DNA from: JANXDG01 sp964561135 | GTDB taxonomy: Bacteria; Elusimicrobiota; Endomicrobiia; DTEH01 | Direction: 5' to 3' | Length of the DNA stretch: 54,648 nucleotides | Assembly (NCBI GenBank): GCA_964561135.1 | Contig: CAZLOB010000032.1 | Location: 1 to 54,648 of the forward strand | Shown: positions 16,921 to 26,665 of the stretch, piece after piece | Layout of the letters: the number at the start of each line of letters is the position of its first letter | Numbering within the stretch: the stretch's first letter is position 1 | Made by a program: the position numbers and the translations under genes | The notes under the pieces: model-generated | The model's input: only the letters and a program-made list of their open reading frames with translations | Told to the model about the DNA's origin: nothing | The model's database searches: none

Positions 16921-19071
16921 ATGAAAAATATTACCTCAAAAAGTATTGTAACTTTACCGACAGTAGGAAAAAAACGAGCTTCATATTTGCACAAATTAGG
17001 GATTTATACTGTTGAAGATCTATTATATTATTTACCGCGAGAGATACAAGATAGAAGAAGTACAAATTTTTCTGCTACACAAAACATAAATTTGTCTTCA
17101 ACACAAAAGATAACAGTTATTGGAAAAGTTATTGTTGCGGACACAATTGTGGCAAAAAATAATTTAGGTATATTTAAGGTTGTAATAGAAACATTAACAA
17201 AACCTTCGATAGTTTTAACATTAGTTTGGTATAAAAAACTTAATCGCAAATATGATGTTTTCTCAACTCTGAAGAAACAGTTGTTAAAAAATGGCCAAGA
17301 AAAATATATTATCGCATATGGCAAAGTTTCAGAAGTAAGGACAAAGTTCCCAGAGATCAATGTTGAAGATTACGAAGTAATTGATAACCTTAATGAAGAT
17401 TCTATACATACAAACAGGTTAGTCCCTATTTATTCTTTAACAGAAAACATAACTCAACAATGGTTCCGCGAACTTGTGTATAACACTTTGAAAACTTATA
17501 CTTTAGAAGAATATGTACCAAAGAAAATTTTGTCTAAAGAAAGGTTGTTGGATATTTCTTCTGCTATAAGAAACATTCATTTTCCTGATACTTGGCAGTT
17601 GTATTTGGAAGCAAAGAAACGTATTGTTTTTGATAAATTTTTGTTGTTACAACTTGCTGTTAATAAAGTTAAAAAAAATATTGTTTCAAAACCAAAAGTT
17701 GGGAAATATGAAATTAAAAGAACTTTACTTACACCGTTTAAAGAAAAACTTAAAAGTTTAATACGAGATTTTGATTTTACAAAATCACAAAAAAAAGTTA
17801 TTAATGAATTGTTTAAAGATATGTTGTCTACAAAACCAATGAATAGGTTGTTAATAGGAGAAGTTGGTTGTGGTAAAACAATAGTTGCGGTATGTTGTGC
17901 TTTACTTGCAGTAGAAAATGGTTACCAAGTAGCATTTATGGCTCCTACTGAAATTCTTGCTGAACAACATTATTACAATATTTTAAATTATGTAAAAGAT
18001 TTATACAATCCTGTAAAAAACTCAGTAGTAAAAGTAGCAAAACTTGTTGGCAAAATGTCGAAAAAAGAAAAAGAAAGTTTGTTGCACAAAATAAGTTCTG
18101 GCGAAATAGATATTATAGTTGGCACACATGCATTAATTGAAGAAAAAGTTAGTTTTCATAATCTATCTTTAGTAATAGTTGATGAACAACACAAATTTGG
18201 CGTGTTGCAAAGAAAAAAGTTGTATGAAAAATCAGTTTTGCCTGATATATTAGTTATGACTGCTACACCTATACCAAGAAGTTTGGCAATGACATTATAC
18301 GGCGAACTTGATATTTCTATAATCACAGATCTTCCATTTGGACGTAAAACTGTCAAAACTTTTTACTACGATATAGATACATATGACTGGAAACTTGTGC
18401 TAGAAAGATTGGAAAATAAAGAAAAAGTTTATGTTGTATATCCAATAATTGACGAAACAAAACTTGAGATTAAAACTTTAGTTGGAGAATATGAACAACT
18501 TTCTAAAACAGTGTTTAGAAATTATCAATGTGGGATATTGCATGGTAAAATGAAAAGTCAACAAAAAGAAGAAGTTATGAAAAAATTTAAAGAAGGAAAG
18601 ATACAAGTTTTGTTTTCAACTACAGTTATTGAGGTAGGGATAGACGTTCCTGACGCTACTGTTATAGTGATAAACCATGCGGAACGGTTTGGCTTAGCAC
18701 AACTGCATCAGTTAAGAGGTCGTGTTGGAAGAAGTGAACTTCAGTCATACTGTATATTATTAGGAAAAATAACAACACCTGAAGCTGAAGAAAGAATAAA
18801 AACTATACTTGAAACCAACAATGGTTTTGAAATTGCAAGAAAAGATCTGTTAATTCGTGGTCCGGGACATATATTTGGTACTTTACAACATGGCAAGACA
18901 GAATTTTCTTATGACGAGATATTAAATTATACTGATTTGTTAATAAAAGCAAAAGAATACGCAAAAAAAATTGTTTTTGAAAAAGAATATAAAGATGAAG
19001 ACCTTTCGTTGTTATTTAAAAAAGTATATTCAAAATATGCAAAAGATTTTTCTTTAGCATCGGTAGGATGA
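16921..19071 (+). CDS. recG: ATP-dependent DNA helicase RecG
   Basis: About 716 residues from ATG 16921. Wedge domain start: LPTVGKKRASYLHKLGI, then LYYLPREIQDRR. Walker A GEVGCGKT (K319), DEQH box in VIVDEQHKFGV, TATPIPRSLAMT, and GRVGRSE for motif VI. RecG remodels stalled forks and branched DNA. An in-frame GTG at 16873 would add 16 residues; neither start has a ribosome site, but a TAATAT at 16904-16909 would suit a leaderless start at 16921. coaX follows after 9 bases. Confidence 0.93.
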   Translation: MKNITSKSIVTLPTVGKKRASYLHKLGIYTVEDLLYYLPREIQDRRSTNFSATQNINLSSTQKITVIGKVIVADTIVAKNNLGIFKVVIETLTKPSIVLTLVWYKKLNRKYDVFSTLKKQLLKNGQEKYIIAYGKVSEVRTKFPEINVEDYEVIDNLNEDSIHTNRLVPIYSLTENITQQWFRELVYNTLKTYTLEEYVPKKILSKERLLDISSAIRNIHFPDTWQLYLEAKKRIVFDKFLLLQLAVNKVKKNIVSKPKVGKYEIKRTLLTPFKEKLKSLIRDFDFTKSQKKVINELFKDMLSTKPMNRLLIGEVGCGKTIVAVCCALLAVENGYQVAFMAPTEILAEQHYYNILNYVKDLYNPVKNSVVKVAKLVGKMSKKEKESLLHKISSGEIDIIVGTHALIEEKVSFHNLSLVIVDEQHKFGVLQRKKLYEKSVLPDILVMTATPIPRSLAMTLYGELDISIITDLPFGRKTVKTFYYDIDTYDWKLVLERLENKEKVYVVYPIIDETKLEIKTLVGEYEQLSKTVFRNYQCGILHGKMKSQQKEEVMKKFKEGKIQVLFSTTVIEVGIDVPDATVIVINHAERFGLAQLHQLRGRVGRSELQSYCILLGKITTPEAEERIKTILETNNGFEIARKDLLIRGPGHIFGTLQHGKTEFSYDEILNYTDLLIKAKEYAKKIVFEKEYKDEDLSLLFKKVYSKYAKDFSLASVG

Positions 19072-19080
19072 AATTTAATT

Positions 19081-19833
19081 ATGAAAATTTTGTGTGATGT
19101 AGGCAATACTTTTACAAAAATTCTTTTAGTTTCAAAACAAGTTAAATATTATATAGTGGAAACTTCAAAATTTATACCTTTTGTTAAAAAATTTAGTTCT
19201 TCAGAACTTTTTGTCTCAACAGTGGTTGATGAAGTTAAGAATAAATTGAATAAATTAAGACAAAAGTTTAAAAAGATAAAAATTATTACATGTAAAGATT
19301 TATCTGAGTTTATCAAAATTAACTACAACACTAAAAACTTGGGATCTGATAGAATACTTTCAGCTTTTTTTTGTAAAGAACTTTTTGGCGGGGAAACTTT
19401 GATAATTTCTTGTGGGAGTGCTATTGTTTTAGATTATATAAACAAAAAGTGTGAATATGTAGGCGGCGAGATTTTCCCCGGAGTTAAAATGTTAACAAAA
19501 GTGTTGTATCAGACGACATCAAAATTGCCACTTCTAAAAATAAAAAGAATTTCAGCGTCTAAGTTAATAGGTAAAGATACAAAAGAATGTATATCAGCAG
19601 GTATTGTTAACTTTTGTCTGTCAGGGATGAAAAATTTTGTTAACAATTTGAAACCAAGGACTATTGTTGTTACTGGGGGCGACGCAGATTTGTTTTTTAA
19701 AAATTTGATGTGTAAGAAAAAATATAAAATTAGCAATCTTGTAGTATTAGGAATTGCTTTATGGGGATATTACAAACATATTCTTTCTGAAGATGAAATA
19801 AAAAAGATTTTTAGATATAAAGAAATTTTTTAG
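19081..19833 (+). CDS. coaX: Type III pantothenate kinase
   Basis: 250 residues. Family motifs: DVGNTFTKI (phosphate-binding) at the N-terminus, LGSDRILSA in the middle, ISCGSAIVLDYI, and VVTGGDADLF. First step of coenzyme A synthesis from pantothenate; this type does not use the classical CoaA fold. Steps two and three (CoaB, CoaC) are also in the window at 35112-36306. Confidence 0.88.
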   Translation: MKILCDVGNTFTKILLVSKQVKYYIVETSKFIPFVKKFSSSELFVSTVVDEVKNKLNKLRQKFKKIKIITCKDLSEFIKINYNTKNLGSDRILSAFFCKELFGGETLIISCGSAIVLDYINKKCEYVGGEIFPGVKMLTKVLYQTTSKLPLLKIKRISASKLIGKDTKECISAGIVNFCLSGMKNFVNNLKPRTIVVTGGDADLFFKNLMCKKKYKISNLVVLGIALWGYYKHILSEDEIKKIFRYKEIF

Positions 19834-19843
19834 ATAACACATC

Positions 19844-19872
19844 TTGACATTTAACAAAAAATTTTGTATTTT
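19844..19872 (+). promoter_or_regulatory. Promoter for groES-groEL
   Basis: TTGACA at 19844-19849 and TATTTT at 19867-19872 with 17-base spacing, leaving a leader of about 105 bases before groES. The leader carries ACCTCTTT at 19878-19885, complementary to the groES ribosome site with one bulged G. No CIRCE operator (TTAGCACTC-type) is present. Confidence 0.6.
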
Positions 19873-19983
19873 TTGAAACCTCTTTGTGTTAATTTGCATC
19901 TTATTTATTAAGCAAGTGGTAGCTAACCTTAACCCAATCCTGTAAAAATAAAATTTTAAATTAGTAAAGGAGGTGATGAACTT

Positions 19984-20274
19984 ATGAAAGTGAAACCTTT
20001 AGGAGATAGAGTGTTGGTTAAACCTATTGAAGAAAAAGAAGTTAAAAGAGGTAACATTATTATTCCTGATACTGCAAAAGAGAAACCACAACAAGGCGAA
20101 GTTATAGCTGTTGGTAAAGGTAAAGTAACTGAAGATGGAAAAATTATTCCTATGGATGTAAAAGTTGGTGATAAAGTTCTTTTTGGTAAATATTCTGGTA
20201 CTGAAATCAAAATTGATGGAGAAGAATATCTAATATTACATCAAGATGATATTTTGGGAATTATCGAAGAATAA
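19984..20274 (+). CDS. groES: Co-chaperonin GroES
   Basis: 96 residues, full length. KVKPLGDRVLVKPIEEKE start, the mobile loop region (GNIIIPDTAKEKP) and KYSGTEIKIDGEEYLIL at the end are canonical. It caps GroEL. The ribosome site AAAGGAGGTGAT (19966-19977) matches the usual 16S tail almost perfectly. groEL follows 27 bases later with an equally strong site. Confidence 0.97.
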   Translation: MKVKPLGDRVLVKPIEEKEVKRGNIIIPDTAKEKPQQGEVIAVGKGKVTEDGKIIPMDVKVGDKVLFGKYSGTEIKIDGEEYLILHQDDILGIIEE

Positions 20275-20301
20275 AATTTTTAATGAAAGGAGGTGATAAT
20301 T

Positions 20302-21918
20302 ATGGCTAAACAAATTATTTATGGTGATGATGTTAGAAAAGCTATAAAAAATGGAATTGATAAACTTGCTAACGCGGTAAGCGCAACTTTGGGTCCAAGA
20401 GGGAGATATGTATTGTTAGAAAAAAAATTCGGTTCACCAACAATAACTAACGACGGTGTAACTATTGCTAAAGAAATAGAACTTGAAGATCCAAACGAAA
20501 ACATTGGTGCTCAACTTGTCCGCGAGGTTGCTTCAAAAACAAATGATGTTGCTGGTGATGGTACAACTACTGCAACTGTTTTAGCACAAGCAATTATTAA
20601 CGAAGGTTTAAGAAACATAGCAGCTGGTGCTAACCCTATGCATATAAAGAGAGGTATTGATAAAGCTACTGCTGCTATTGTTGCTGAATTAAAATCAATG
20701 GCTAAACAAGTTAAAACCAAAGAAGAAATTGAACAAATAGCTACAATTTCTGCTAACGACAAAGAAATAGGTAAACTTATAGCAGAAGCGATGGATAAAG
20801 TTGGAAAAGATGGTGTTATAACTGTGGAAGAAGGGAAATCAGCTGAGACAACTTTGGAAGTTGTTGAGGGTATGCAGTTTGACCGCGGATATATATCTCC
20901 ATATTTTGTGACAGATGCTGAACGTATGGAAGCAGTTTTGGAAGATCCTTATATTATAATCACGGATAAAAAAGTATCTGCAATGAATGAACTATTGCCT
21001 TTGTTGGAACAAATTGCTCAATCTGGTAAATCATTTTTGTTAATTGCTGAAGATGTAGAAGGAGAAGCTTTAGCTACATTGGTTGTAAACAAACTTCGTG
21101 GAACATTGAGATGTTGTGCAGTGAAAGCACCTGGTTTCGGTGATAGAAGAAAAGAAATGTTGCAAGATATAGCAATTTTAACAGGTGGCGAAGTAATTTC
21201 TGAAGAAAAAGGTGATAAATTAGAAAAAGCTACTCTTGAAAGGTTAGGTAGAGCAAGACGTGTTGTTGTTGATAAGGAAAATACAACAATTGTTGGTGGT
21301 GCAGGAGATAAAGATGCAATTAAAAAAAGAATAAATCAAATTAAGAAACAAATTGAAGAAACTAAGTCTGATTATGATAAAGAGAAATTGCAAGAACGTT
21401 TAGCCAAACTTGCAGGCGGTGTTGCTGTAATCAATGTTGGAGCACCAACTGAAGCTGCAATGAAAGCTAAAAAGTTTAAAGTTGAAGATGCAATGCATGC
21501 AACACGTGCTGGTGTTGAGGAAGGTATTGTACCAGGTGGTGGGGTAGCTTTGTTAAGAGCAAGAGAAATAGCTAAAACAAAAGTTAAAGCCGAAGATCTT
21601 GATGAACAAACCGGTATGAACATAGTATTCCGTGCAGTAGAAGAACCTATTAGAAAAATTGCTGAAAATGCTGGGTTTGAAGGATCAATCGTTGTTGAAA
21701 AAGTTCTTGCTGAAAAAAATCCAAACTTTGGGTTTAATGCAGAAAACGGTGAGTATGTAGATATGATTAAAGCTGGTATTGTGGATCCGGTAAAAGTAGT
21801 ACGTACTGCTTTAGAAAATGCTGCAAGTATAGCTGGATATCTTTTAACTAGTGAAGTTATAATTACTGAAATACCTGAGAAAAAAGAAAAATCTTCTCCA
21901 ATGCCGCCTGAATACTAA
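20302..21918 (+). CDS. groEL: Chaperonin GroEL
   Basis: About 538 residues from ATG 20302, set by AAAGGAGGTGAT just upstream. ATP-binding DGTTTATVLA, LGPRGRYVLLEKKFGSP, and GGGVALLRA are classic GroEL segments. The C-terminus ends KSSPMPPEY and lacks the flexible Gly-Gly-Met tail of many GroELs. It folds proteins in the cytoplasm with GroES. Transcription probably ends at the terminator that follows. Confidence 0.97.
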   Translation: MAKQIIYGDDVRKAIKNGIDKLANAVSATLGPRGRYVLLEKKFGSPTITNDGVTIAKEIELEDPNENIGAQLVREVASKTNDVAGDGTTTATVLAQAIINEGLRNIAAGANPMHIKRGIDKATAAIVAELKSMAKQVKTKEEIEQIATISANDKEIGKLIAEAMDKVGKDGVITVEEGKSAETTLEVVEGMQFDRGYISPYFVTDAERMEAVLEDPYIIITDKKVSAMNELLPLLEQIAQSGKSFLLIAEDVEGEALATLVVNKLRGTLRCCAVKAPGFGDRRKEMLQDIAILTGGEVISEEKGDKLEKATLERLGRARRVVVDKENTTIVGGAGDKDAIKKRINQIKKQIEETKSDYDKEKLQERLAKLAGGVAVINVGAPTEAAMKAKKFKVEDAMHATRAGVEEGIVPGGGVALLRAREIAKTKVKAEDLDEQTGMNIVFRAVEEPIRKIAENAGFEGSIVVEKVLAEKNPNFGFNAENGEYVDMIKAGIVDPVKVVRTALENAASIAGYLLTSEVIITEIPEKKEKSSPMPPEY

Positions 21919-21975
21919 TTAGAATCTGTTTGTTAAAAACACTTTAATTTAGTATAAACTGAAAGTTATTTTCAA

Positions 21976-22016
21976 AGGGTAGGAGATTTTTTTCTCCTAC
22001 CCTATTTTTATTTTTT
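21976..22016 (+). terminator. Strong intrinsic terminator after groEL
   Basis: An 11-bp perfect stem (21976-21986 with 21993-22003, arm AGGGTAGGAGA), a 6-T loop, and a T-rich tail to about 22016. It separates groEL from the envelope gene run. Confidence 0.93.
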
Positions 22017-22063
22017 GTTGTATTTTTATTTAAAATTTTATATTCTAAACACCAAAATAAAGA

Positions 22064-22069
22064 TACAAT
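22064..22069 (+). promoter_or_regulatory. Likely -10 element for the WecA-like gene
   Basis: TACAAT lies 10 bases before ATG 22080. The terminator just upstream means a promoter is required within 22017-22079. No clear -35 and no ribosome site, so the transcript may start at or within a few bases of the ATG. Confidence 0.4.
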
Positions 22070-22079
22070 TAATTTCACT

Positions 22080-23102
22080 ATGAGTTATATTACTGCATTC
22101 TTTTTTTCTTTTTTTGCTACATTTTTGTTAACACCGATTTGCAGGTTTGTTGCGATTAAACTAAAAATTTTAGATTATCCTGTATCAGATATTAAAACTC
22201 ATAAAATACCTATCCCATATTTAGGTGGTTTAGCAATTGCAATAAGTTTCTATATCACATTATTCTTAGTAAGATTAACAACACATTTCCCAACAGGTAC
22301 TCTTTATTCGTTACGAGGAATATTTTATGGTGGATTAATAATTTTGTTTATTGGTTTAGTAGACGATTTTAAATACAAGGGGATACATTTTACAACAAAA
22401 TTTTTTGGTGAAATTATAGCAGCGTTACTTCTTGTTTTTTATGGTATAAAAATAAACTTTATTTCGCCAAACTGGGTTGCTTTTATTATAACATTAATAT
22501 GGATTATAGGTATAACGAACGCGTTTAACCTTATTGATGTTATGGATGGTCTTTCGTCAGGCATTTGCGCGATTGCTTGTTTAGGACTTTTCCTTGTTGC
22601 AAAATATATTGAAGAAGAAATATATGTAAGTTATGCTGTGTTATCATTAGCAGGTGCTTGTTTGGGTTTTTTACCATACAATCTTTCTGAAAAAAGTAAA
22701 ATTTTCATGGGTGATACAGGTGCACTTTTTGTAGGTTTTGTCTTATCTGCAGTTACACTTGGCGGAAAATATTCGTCAAATAATCATTTAGGAGTTCTAA
22801 CACCTATTATTATTTTGCTAATACCAATCTATGAAACTTTTTTAATAAGTATTTTAAGATTAACCCGTGGACAGTCACCTTTTATTGGTTCTAAAGACCA
22901 TTTTTCGTTAAGATTACTAGCTTCTGGTATGAGCAAATATAAAATTTTGATGATAACTTATATTACTGCAATATTTTTATCAGTCCTTGGGATACTTAAT
23001 GTATTGTCAACTAATATTTATATTCCACTTTTTTTTGTTTTAATTATTAGCGTATTTATAGCAATAGTAACAAACTATTTGATAAAAATTGAAATTAAAT
23101 GA
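22080..23102 (+). CDS. WecA/MraY-like glycosyl-1-phosphate transferase
   Basis: 340 residues, about ten membrane helices. Signature motifs of the polyprenyl-phosphate hexosamine-1-phosphate transferase family: VDDFK (D95, D96), NAFNLIDVMDG (147-157), and FMGDTGALFVGF. It loads a sugar-phosphate onto undecaprenyl phosphate at the inner membrane, starting O-antigen-like or other surface glycans. It is closer to WecA than to MraY by the DVMDG loop. It overlaps the next gene by 4 bases, forming a small glycan cluster with the FAD enzyme and GT4. Confidence 0.85.
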   Translation: MSYITAFFFSFFATFLLTPICRFVAIKLKILDYPVSDIKTHKIPIPYLGGLAIAISFYITLFLVRLTTHFPTGTLYSLRGIFYGGLIILFIGLVDDFKYKGIHFTTKFFGEIIAALLLVFYGIKINFISPNWVAFIITLIWIIGITNAFNLIDVMDGLSSGICAIACLGLFLVAKYIEEEIYVSYAVLSLAGACLGFLPYNLSEKSKIFMGDTGALFVGFVLSAVTLGGKYSSNNHLGVLTPIIILLIPIYETFLISILRLTRGQSPFIGSKDHFSLRLLASGMSKYKILMITYITAIFLSVLGILNVLSTNIYIPLFFVLIISVFIAIVTNYLIKIEIK

Positions 23103-24418
23103 GAATTGTAATTTTAGGTGGTGGATTGACAGGCCTTTCCTGTGCTTATGAATTACAAAAAAGAAATGTTAGTTTTCTGCTTGTTGAGAAAGAGAAAATA
23201 TTAGGTGGTTTATGTAGGTCTGTTAAAATTAATGGTTTCACTTTTGATTATACAGGACATTTTTTACATTTTTCTAATTCTAACAGTATTGTTAAACAAT
23301 ATATAGAGTTTTTGTTAAAAGATAATTTGATAAAAATTCATCGTAATGCAAAAATTTATACTCAGTATGCAACTACAGAAAATAAACTTATCCCCTATCC
23401 TTTTCAAGCAAACCTGTTTCTTCTTCAACCAAAAATAAGTAAACAATGTCTCTATGATTTAATTATATCACAGTTTAAAAATAAAAAAGTCGCAAAAAAT
23501 TTTAAAACATGGTTAATCCAAAATTTTGGAAAAAGTATAACAAAATATTTTTTTAATAAGTACAACACAAAGTTGTGGAAAACAAGTCTAGAAAAAGTTG
23601 CGCCCTCATGGGCGGAAAAATTTGTCCCTCTGGTTGATATTGAAGATATATTGTCAAAATTTGTGACAGGATGCCAAAATAAGGAGTATGGATATAATGT
23701 ATTTTTTTATTACCCTAAAAATGGTGGAATACAAGCATTAGTTGATAATATTGCAAAATTGGTTAATAAGAAAAATATAGTTGTAGGTGCTGAAGTTGTA
23801 AAAATTGATTGTGAAAAAAAGAAAGTATTTGTTTTACAAAATAACAAGATAGAATCTATAGATTATGATGTTTTGATCTCTACGATACCGTTAGTAGAAT
23901 TTGTCAAAAGAAGCAATTTGCCAAAAGAAATTAAACTTGATATAAAAAAATTAAATTATACAAGTGTACTATGTTATAACATCGCAGTTAAACAACAAAT
24001 AATGAAAGGTGTGCATTGGATTTATTTTCCTGAAAGAAATACTGTTTTTTATCGTGTTGGTTTCTATCATAATGTAAACAAGAATTTGGTAAAAGACGAA
24101 TGTGGTTCAATGTATGTAGAGGTAGCTTTGAGAAAAAATGAAAAAGTAAATGATACAGAACTTTACTCCAAAATTGTAAAACATTTGATAGAAACAAAAA
24201 TTATTACTTCAGAAAACCAAATAATTTTTTATAATTTGTTAAAAATACCGTATGCATATGTTGTTTATGATGAACACCGCGAGAAAGTTTTGTCATATAT
24301 ATTTGATGTTCTTAATAAACATAAAGTTTATTCTATTGGAAGATATGGTGGATGGAAATATTCGTATATGACAGAGAATATTAAAGATGCTATTTCAACA
24401 ATTGAAAAAATTTTATAA
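23099..24418 (+). CDS. FAD-dependent amine-oxidase-like protein (UDP-galactopyranose mutase/protoporphyrinogen oxidase-like)
   Basis: 439 residues. N-terminal Rossmann GGGLTG (7-12), then EKILGGLCRS and YTGHFLHF, matching the NAD(P)-binding/FAD amine-oxidase superfamily that includes UDP-galactopyranose mutase. A WAEKFVP segment and a C-terminal GRYGGWKYSYM also fit enzymes found in polysaccharide clusters. The neighbours favour a sugar-nucleotide or lipid-linked glycan role rather than heme synthesis. Exact substrate is unknown. Confidence 0.6.
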   Translation: MRIVILGGGLTGLSCAYELQKRNVSFLLVEKEKILGGLCRSVKINGFTFDYTGHFLHFSNSNSIVKQYIEFLLKDNLIKIHRNAKIYTQYATTENKLIPYPFQANLFLLQPKISKQCLYDLIISQFKNKKVAKNFKTWLIQNFGKSITKYFFNKYNTKLWKTSLEKVAPSWAEKFVPLVDIEDILSKFVTGCQNKEYGYNVFFYYPKNGGIQALVDNIAKLVNKKNIVVGAEVVKIDCEKKKVFVLQNNKIESIDYDVLISTIPLVEFVKRSNLPKEIKLDIKKLNYTSVLCYNIAVKQQIMKGVHWIYFPERNTVFYRVGFYHNVNKNLVKDECGSMYVEVALRKNEKVNDTELYSKIVKHLIETKIITSENQIIFYNLLKIPYAYVVYDEHREKVLSYIFDVLNKHKVYSIGRYGGWKYSYMTENIKDAISTIEKIL

Positions 24419-24420
24419 AG

Positions 24421-25614
24421 ATGAACAAAGTTAAAGTTGTCCATATGATAACGAAACTTGAGTTAGGTGGTGCCCAACAGAATACTCTATATACTGTTGA
24501 ACATTTAGATAAAACAAAATTTGATGTTTATTTACTAACTGGCTGTGGTGGATTGCTTGACGAATTTGCAAAATCGCTTGTGAAAAAATCTTCTGTGAAA
24601 GTTTTTTTTGTAAGACATTTGGTTCGAGAAATAAATCTAATAAAGGATGTATTAGCTTTTATAGAAACTTTTATGTTACTTTTAAAAATTAAACCAAGAA
24701 TAATCCACACCCATTCTTCTAAAGCAGGGATAATAGGTCGTTGGGCTTCATTTTTTATAAATTTGTTTACGAAAGAAAAAATAAAAATAATACATACTTT
24801 TCACGGTTTTGCGTTTAGCAAGTTTCACAATTTTTTTGTTAGAAATTTTTATATAATTTTAGAATTTTTTACAGCAATTGTTTCAGACAAATTAATTTTT
24901 GTTTCAGTTGATAATATTAAAACTGCAAGAAAATATAAAATTGGGTTTAGTAAAAAGTATGTTCTTATACGTAGTGGTATAAAAATAAATGAGTTTTATA
25001 AAGCTTCTTTTGATAACCAACTAAAAGAAACAAAAAGAAAAGAACTTGGTATTCTTTCTTATGAAAAAGTGATAACTACAATAGGTCCGTTTAAACCACA
25101 AAAAAACTTAGCTGATTTTATAAAAATGGCAAAAATTGTTGTTGACAAACTACCTCAACAAAAAATCAAGTTTTTAATTGCCGGAGATGGAGAACAAAAA
25201 CCAATGTTGCTAAAGTTAACAAAAAAACTGAGGTTGGAAGATAAAATTAAATTTCTATCCTGGTATAAAGATATAAAAGGTTTGTTAGCAGCAACAGATA
25301 TTTTTGTTATGACATCATTGTGGGAAGGTTTGCCAAGGTCAGCAGTTGAAGCTTTAGTTTCAGGAGTACCGGTTATAGCCTATGCAGTTGATGGGTTAAA
25401 CGATATTGTAAAGTCTGGCAACAACGGATTTTTAGTACCACCAAAAAATTATAATACTGTTGCTGAATATGTTGTTTCTCTTTTACAGGATGAAGAGAAA
25501 TTTAATATGTTTAAAAAAAATGCTGTGGAAACTATTGAAAAAACTTTTGATATTGATTATATGGTAATACAACAAGAAAAACTTTATTTGGGGAGTATTA
25601 AAAATGAGACATAA
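24421..25614 (+). CDS. Glycosyltransferase family 4
   Basis: 397 residues, GT-B fold. The acceptor-side motif KLELGGAQQNTL at residues 12-23, the helix HTHSSKAGIIGR, TTIGPFKPQKNL opening the donor domain, and the EGLPRSAVEALVSGVPVIA block with the family E-x7-E pair. Transfers a nucleotide-sugar to an acceptor, probably on undecaprenyl phosphate given the WecA-like gene two places upstream. It overlaps the next gene by 11 bases. Confidence 0.85.
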   Translation: MNKVKVVHMITKLELGGAQQNTLYTVEHLDKTKFDVYLLTGCGGLLDEFAKSLVKKSSVKVFFVRHLVREINLIKDVLAFIETFMLLLKIKPRIIHTHSSKAGIIGRWASFFINLFTKEKIKIIHTFHGFAFSKFHNFFVRNFYIILEFFTAIVSDKLIFVSVDNIKTARKYKIGFSKKYVLIRSGIKINEFYKASFDNQLKETKRKELGILSYEKVITTIGPFKPQKNLADFIKMAKIVVDKLPQQKIKFLIAGDGEQKPMLLKLTKKLRLEDKIKFLSWYKDIKGLLAATDIFVMTSLWEGLPRSAVEALVSGVPVIAYAVDGLNDIVKSGNNGFLVPPKNYNTVAEYVVSLLQDEEKFNMFKKNAVETIEKTFDIDYMVIQQEKLYLGSIKNET

Positions 25615-26665
25615 AGTGACATTAATACCAGGAGATGGAACTGGACCAGAGTTAGTTGAAATTGTTAAAAAAGTTTTACCATACACAGGCGTTGAAATTG
25701 AATGGGAAGAAGTTCAAGCTGGCGAATGTGCGTTAGAAAAATATGGGACTGTTTTACCACAAGAAGTTTTGGAATCTATTAAAAGAAACAAAGTCGCGTT
25801 AAAAGGACCTATAACAACACCTATTGGAAGTGGGTTTAGATCTGTAAATGTTGCTTTAAGACAAGAGTTGAATTTATACGCTTGTGTTCGCCCATGTAAA
25901 ATTTATCCTGGTGTAAAAACAAGGTATGAAAATGTAGATATTGTAGTAATAAGAGAAAATACTGAAGATTTATACGCAGGTGTTGAGTTTAAACAGTTTT
26001 CTGAAGAAGCAAAATATATTATTAAACTTAGTAATGGAAAAATTTTTGAAGACGCAGCTATTAGTATAAAGCCAATTTCTATTACTGCGACAAAACGTAT
26101 TGCAGAGTTTGCGTTCAAGTATGCTATTAAACATAATAGAAAAAAAATAACAGCTGTTACAAAAGCTAATATAATGAAATATACAGACGGTTTATTTTTA
26201 GAAGTATGTCGTGAAGTAGCACAAAAATATCCACAGATTGAGTACGAAGAAAAACTTGTAGACAACATGTGTATGCAGCTTGTTCAAAAACCAGAAATTT
26301 ATGATGTTTTACTTTTACCAAATTTATATGGTGATATAATATCTGATTTATGTGCGGGTTTAGTAGGTGGGTTAGGTGTTGCACCAGGAGCTAATTTTGG
26401 TGACGAATATGCGTTGTTTGAAGCAGTACATGGTTCCGCACCAAAATATAAAGGACAAAATAAAGTTAATCCAACTGCATTACTTCTTTCAGCAAAACTT
26501 ATGTTAGAACATTTAGGTGAAATAAAAGCTGCTGAAAGATTAGAAAACGCTATTGCTGAGGTTATAAAAGAAGGTAGAGTTGTTACATACGATCTTGGTG
26601 GTGAAGCAAAAAATTATGAAATGGCTGACGAAATAATTAAAAAATTAACAATGAGTAATATTTAA
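25604..26665 (+). CDS. icd: Isocitrate/isopropylmalate dehydrogenase family, probably NAD-dependent isocitrate dehydrogenase
   Basis: 353 residues. TLIPGDGTGPEL at the start, substrate loop FRSVNVALRQELNLYACVRP, RENTEDLYAGVE, and GDIISDLCAGLVGG. The SxNxxLR loop and ENTEDLY favour isocitrate over isopropylmalate. It makes 2-oxoglutarate, the nitrogen acceptor for the glutamate synthase here. It is out of functional context beside a glycosyltransferase. Homoisocitrate or tartrate activity cannot be excluded. Confidence 0.82.
   Translation: MRHKVTLIPGDGTGPELVEIVKKVLPYTGVEIEWEEVQAGECALEKYGTVLPQEVLESIKRNKVALKGPITTPIGSGFRSVNVALRQELNLYACVRPCKIYPGVKTRYENVDIVVIRENTEDLYAGVEFKQFSEEAKYIIKLSNGKIFEDAAISIKPISITATKRIAEFAFKYAIKHNRKKITAVTKANIMKYTDGLFLEVCREVAQKYPQIEYEEKLVDNMCMQLVQKPEIYDVLLLPNLYGDIISDLCAGLVGGLGVAPGANFGDEYALFEAVHGSAPKYKGQNKVNPTALLLSAKLMLEHLGEIKAAERLENAIAEVIKEGRVVTYDLGGEAKNYEMADEIIKKLTMSNI

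Noticed and set aside
19834..19983. CIRCE operator before groES
   Set aside because: No TTAGCACTC-N9-GAGTGCTAA-like inverted repeat found in the gap.
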